From Aphis gossypii (Eukaryota; Arthropoda; Insecta; Hemiptera; Aphididae), in contig NC_065531.1 of assembly GCF_020184175.1 (NCBI RefSeq), positions 79,888,604-79,952,603 of the forward strand: 64,000 nucleotides of DNA, written 5' to 3'. Under the pieces are notes generated by a model. The model searched no databases, was not told where the DNA came from, and saw nothing but the letters and a program-made list of their open reading frames with translations. A program made the translations under genes and the position numbers. Positions 62,525 through 64,000 of this stretch are shown here, in pieces. Each line of letters begins with the position of its first letter. Within the stretch, counting starts at the first letter, position 1.

Positions 62525-64000
62525 TTTTTCTTTCGAATATGGTGATAAGTAATCAATATTATTTGATTTGATACAAATTTAGGTAGGCGTTTTTACATAT
62601 ATGCATATTCTATAGAAAAAAAAATGCATAGTTCACAAAATAATGATTATTATTGTATTTACATCTACAGTTATAGCTGATTGGCAGTTTTAAATTGCAA
62701 AAAAAAAGTAAATACGTTTAGAAATAATGTTAATTATACGTATGAATTCAATATTGTATACTCATGTTATAAAATTTATGTGACTTGATTTATTTACACA
62801 TACACGTTATCTAAATTTTGAAAAATATTCGACTTAATCTTTGTCATAGAACATTTAGGAAATATACATTAAGACTGAAACTAATAATAACTTTATTAAA
62901 ACTAAGATGGGCAAGTAGAAAATTATAATTTAAGTTCTATTGGAAAATGTTAAGCTTTTACAATCATTTTTTAAAAAAATCAGTTGAGATTATATGATAC
63001 ATTTGAATTTTACACTTAACTTTTCCATATTCTAATAAAATAATTAAAGAGGAATCGTGTATCAAATTTTTTCCAAATTTAAGGTCACATAATTAAAATG
63101 GTTATTGTTCATGAATTTCATACTACAAAATAACTTGTAAATATCCACGATTTCGATCAATTTTGTCAAAATGTTTACTTGTATATTATGCTTAAAATAT
63201 ATAGTGACAGTGTATTTTTGATATTTTATTTTCTATAAAAAAAAAATATAAATAACTTAATAATACTATTTTAAATGGTTTTAACATAGGTACTCTAATC
63301 GAAAAAAAATAATGTGGATTTTAATTATTTATAATGAACATAAAAAGTACCTAACTATTAAAAATGGTATTATATTTGTTAAATGTGTGTGTAAAAATTA
63401 TCTCTCTTCATTTTTAAAACATAACAAAAATAATATTAATTTAGACAAAATTTCGTTTTCCTGAAATTTTTTTTCGTTTTTGCTAATCGTTTTGATAATT
63501 ACTGAAAATTTTCAACCTGACTTATTAGATGTGTAAGTATATTATATGTAGGCATACACTAGATTAATTTTTATTAAAAATCATCTTTGAAGAATTTTTT
63601 CCATTATAAGACATACACACAAAAAAATAAAATTAATCACAGTCAATTTTAAAATAAATACATTTTTGCTTCTTTCGAGATCTAAAGTTATAAACCAATT
63701 GTATTAAATTTATTTTAAGTAAATAACATACAATTTACAAAACAAAGTAACATAATAGCTCTATGATTTGATTTTATGTGGTAATATTTACTATAGCATA
63801 ACATTTATAATTTAGTGTAGGTTGTTAAGTTCAGAAATATAAAATCTGTTGAAAAGGTTGTTCGTTAAAGTATAATATAATGTAATTTTAATTGATATAT
63901 ATTTATCGTTGACAGCAAAAGTCCTGTGTATAATAAATCTTTACATAATTTGTTGATTTTACAAGTATTTTATTTTGTTTATAAAAACAAAAATGTATTA
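62525..64000. other. AT-rich right flank
   Basis: No gene, RNA or repeat array recognised to the end of the window. Confidence 0.55.

Overview
The window is a piece of an AT-rich insect nuclear genome, most likely an aphid. The organism call is inference. It rests on AT-dominated introns with spliceosomal GT/AG borders, very frequent short words of the TAGGTA/TACCTA type, abundant microsatellites, and an insect-type NDRG gene and GMC oxidoreductase. I see no bacterial operon, CRISPR array or intact transposase.

Layout. Bases 1-7.4 kb are an AT desert. It holds a lone 5S rRNA gene with a T-run terminator (4715-4848), a GC-rich 146-bp element bounded by 21-bp inverted repeats (5736-5881), and two weakly supported minus-strand exons that resemble part of an odorant-receptor gene running off the left edge. 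A GC- and CpG-rich, repeat-studded stretch at about 7.4-9.3 kb looks like the promoter and first non-coding exon of the main gene. That gene is an NDRG-family gene (Drosophila MESK2 / vertebrate NDRG3 type) on the + strand. I can assemble ten coding exons from 18779 to 57709 into one open frame of 457 codons, with matching splice phases at every junction.

Four further genes lie on the minus strand. Three are nested inside NDRG introns: two secreted TULIP-like (takeout/JHBP-like) proteins in the 14-kb intron at 22673-36834, and a GMC-type FAD oxidoreductase in the intron at 38484-47349. The GMC gene carries an apparent one-base frameshift near 41947. The fourth, a secreted TULIP-like protein with a long Gln/Asn-rich N-terminal region, lies about 2.6 kb past the NDRG stop codon (60358-62435). 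The three TULIP-like genes are very divergent in sequence. They nevertheless share a phase-1 intron right after the signal peptide and a phase-0 intron 18-19 residues after a 'G(L/I)' motif, so they look like old tandem paralogs spread through and beyond one host gene.

The strongest candidate for something little described is this family of divergent secreted lipid-binding-fold proteins, particularly the Q/N-rich member. Next come the inverted-repeat GC element and the frameshifted oxidoreductase. Family assignments were made by reading motifs, without database searches.
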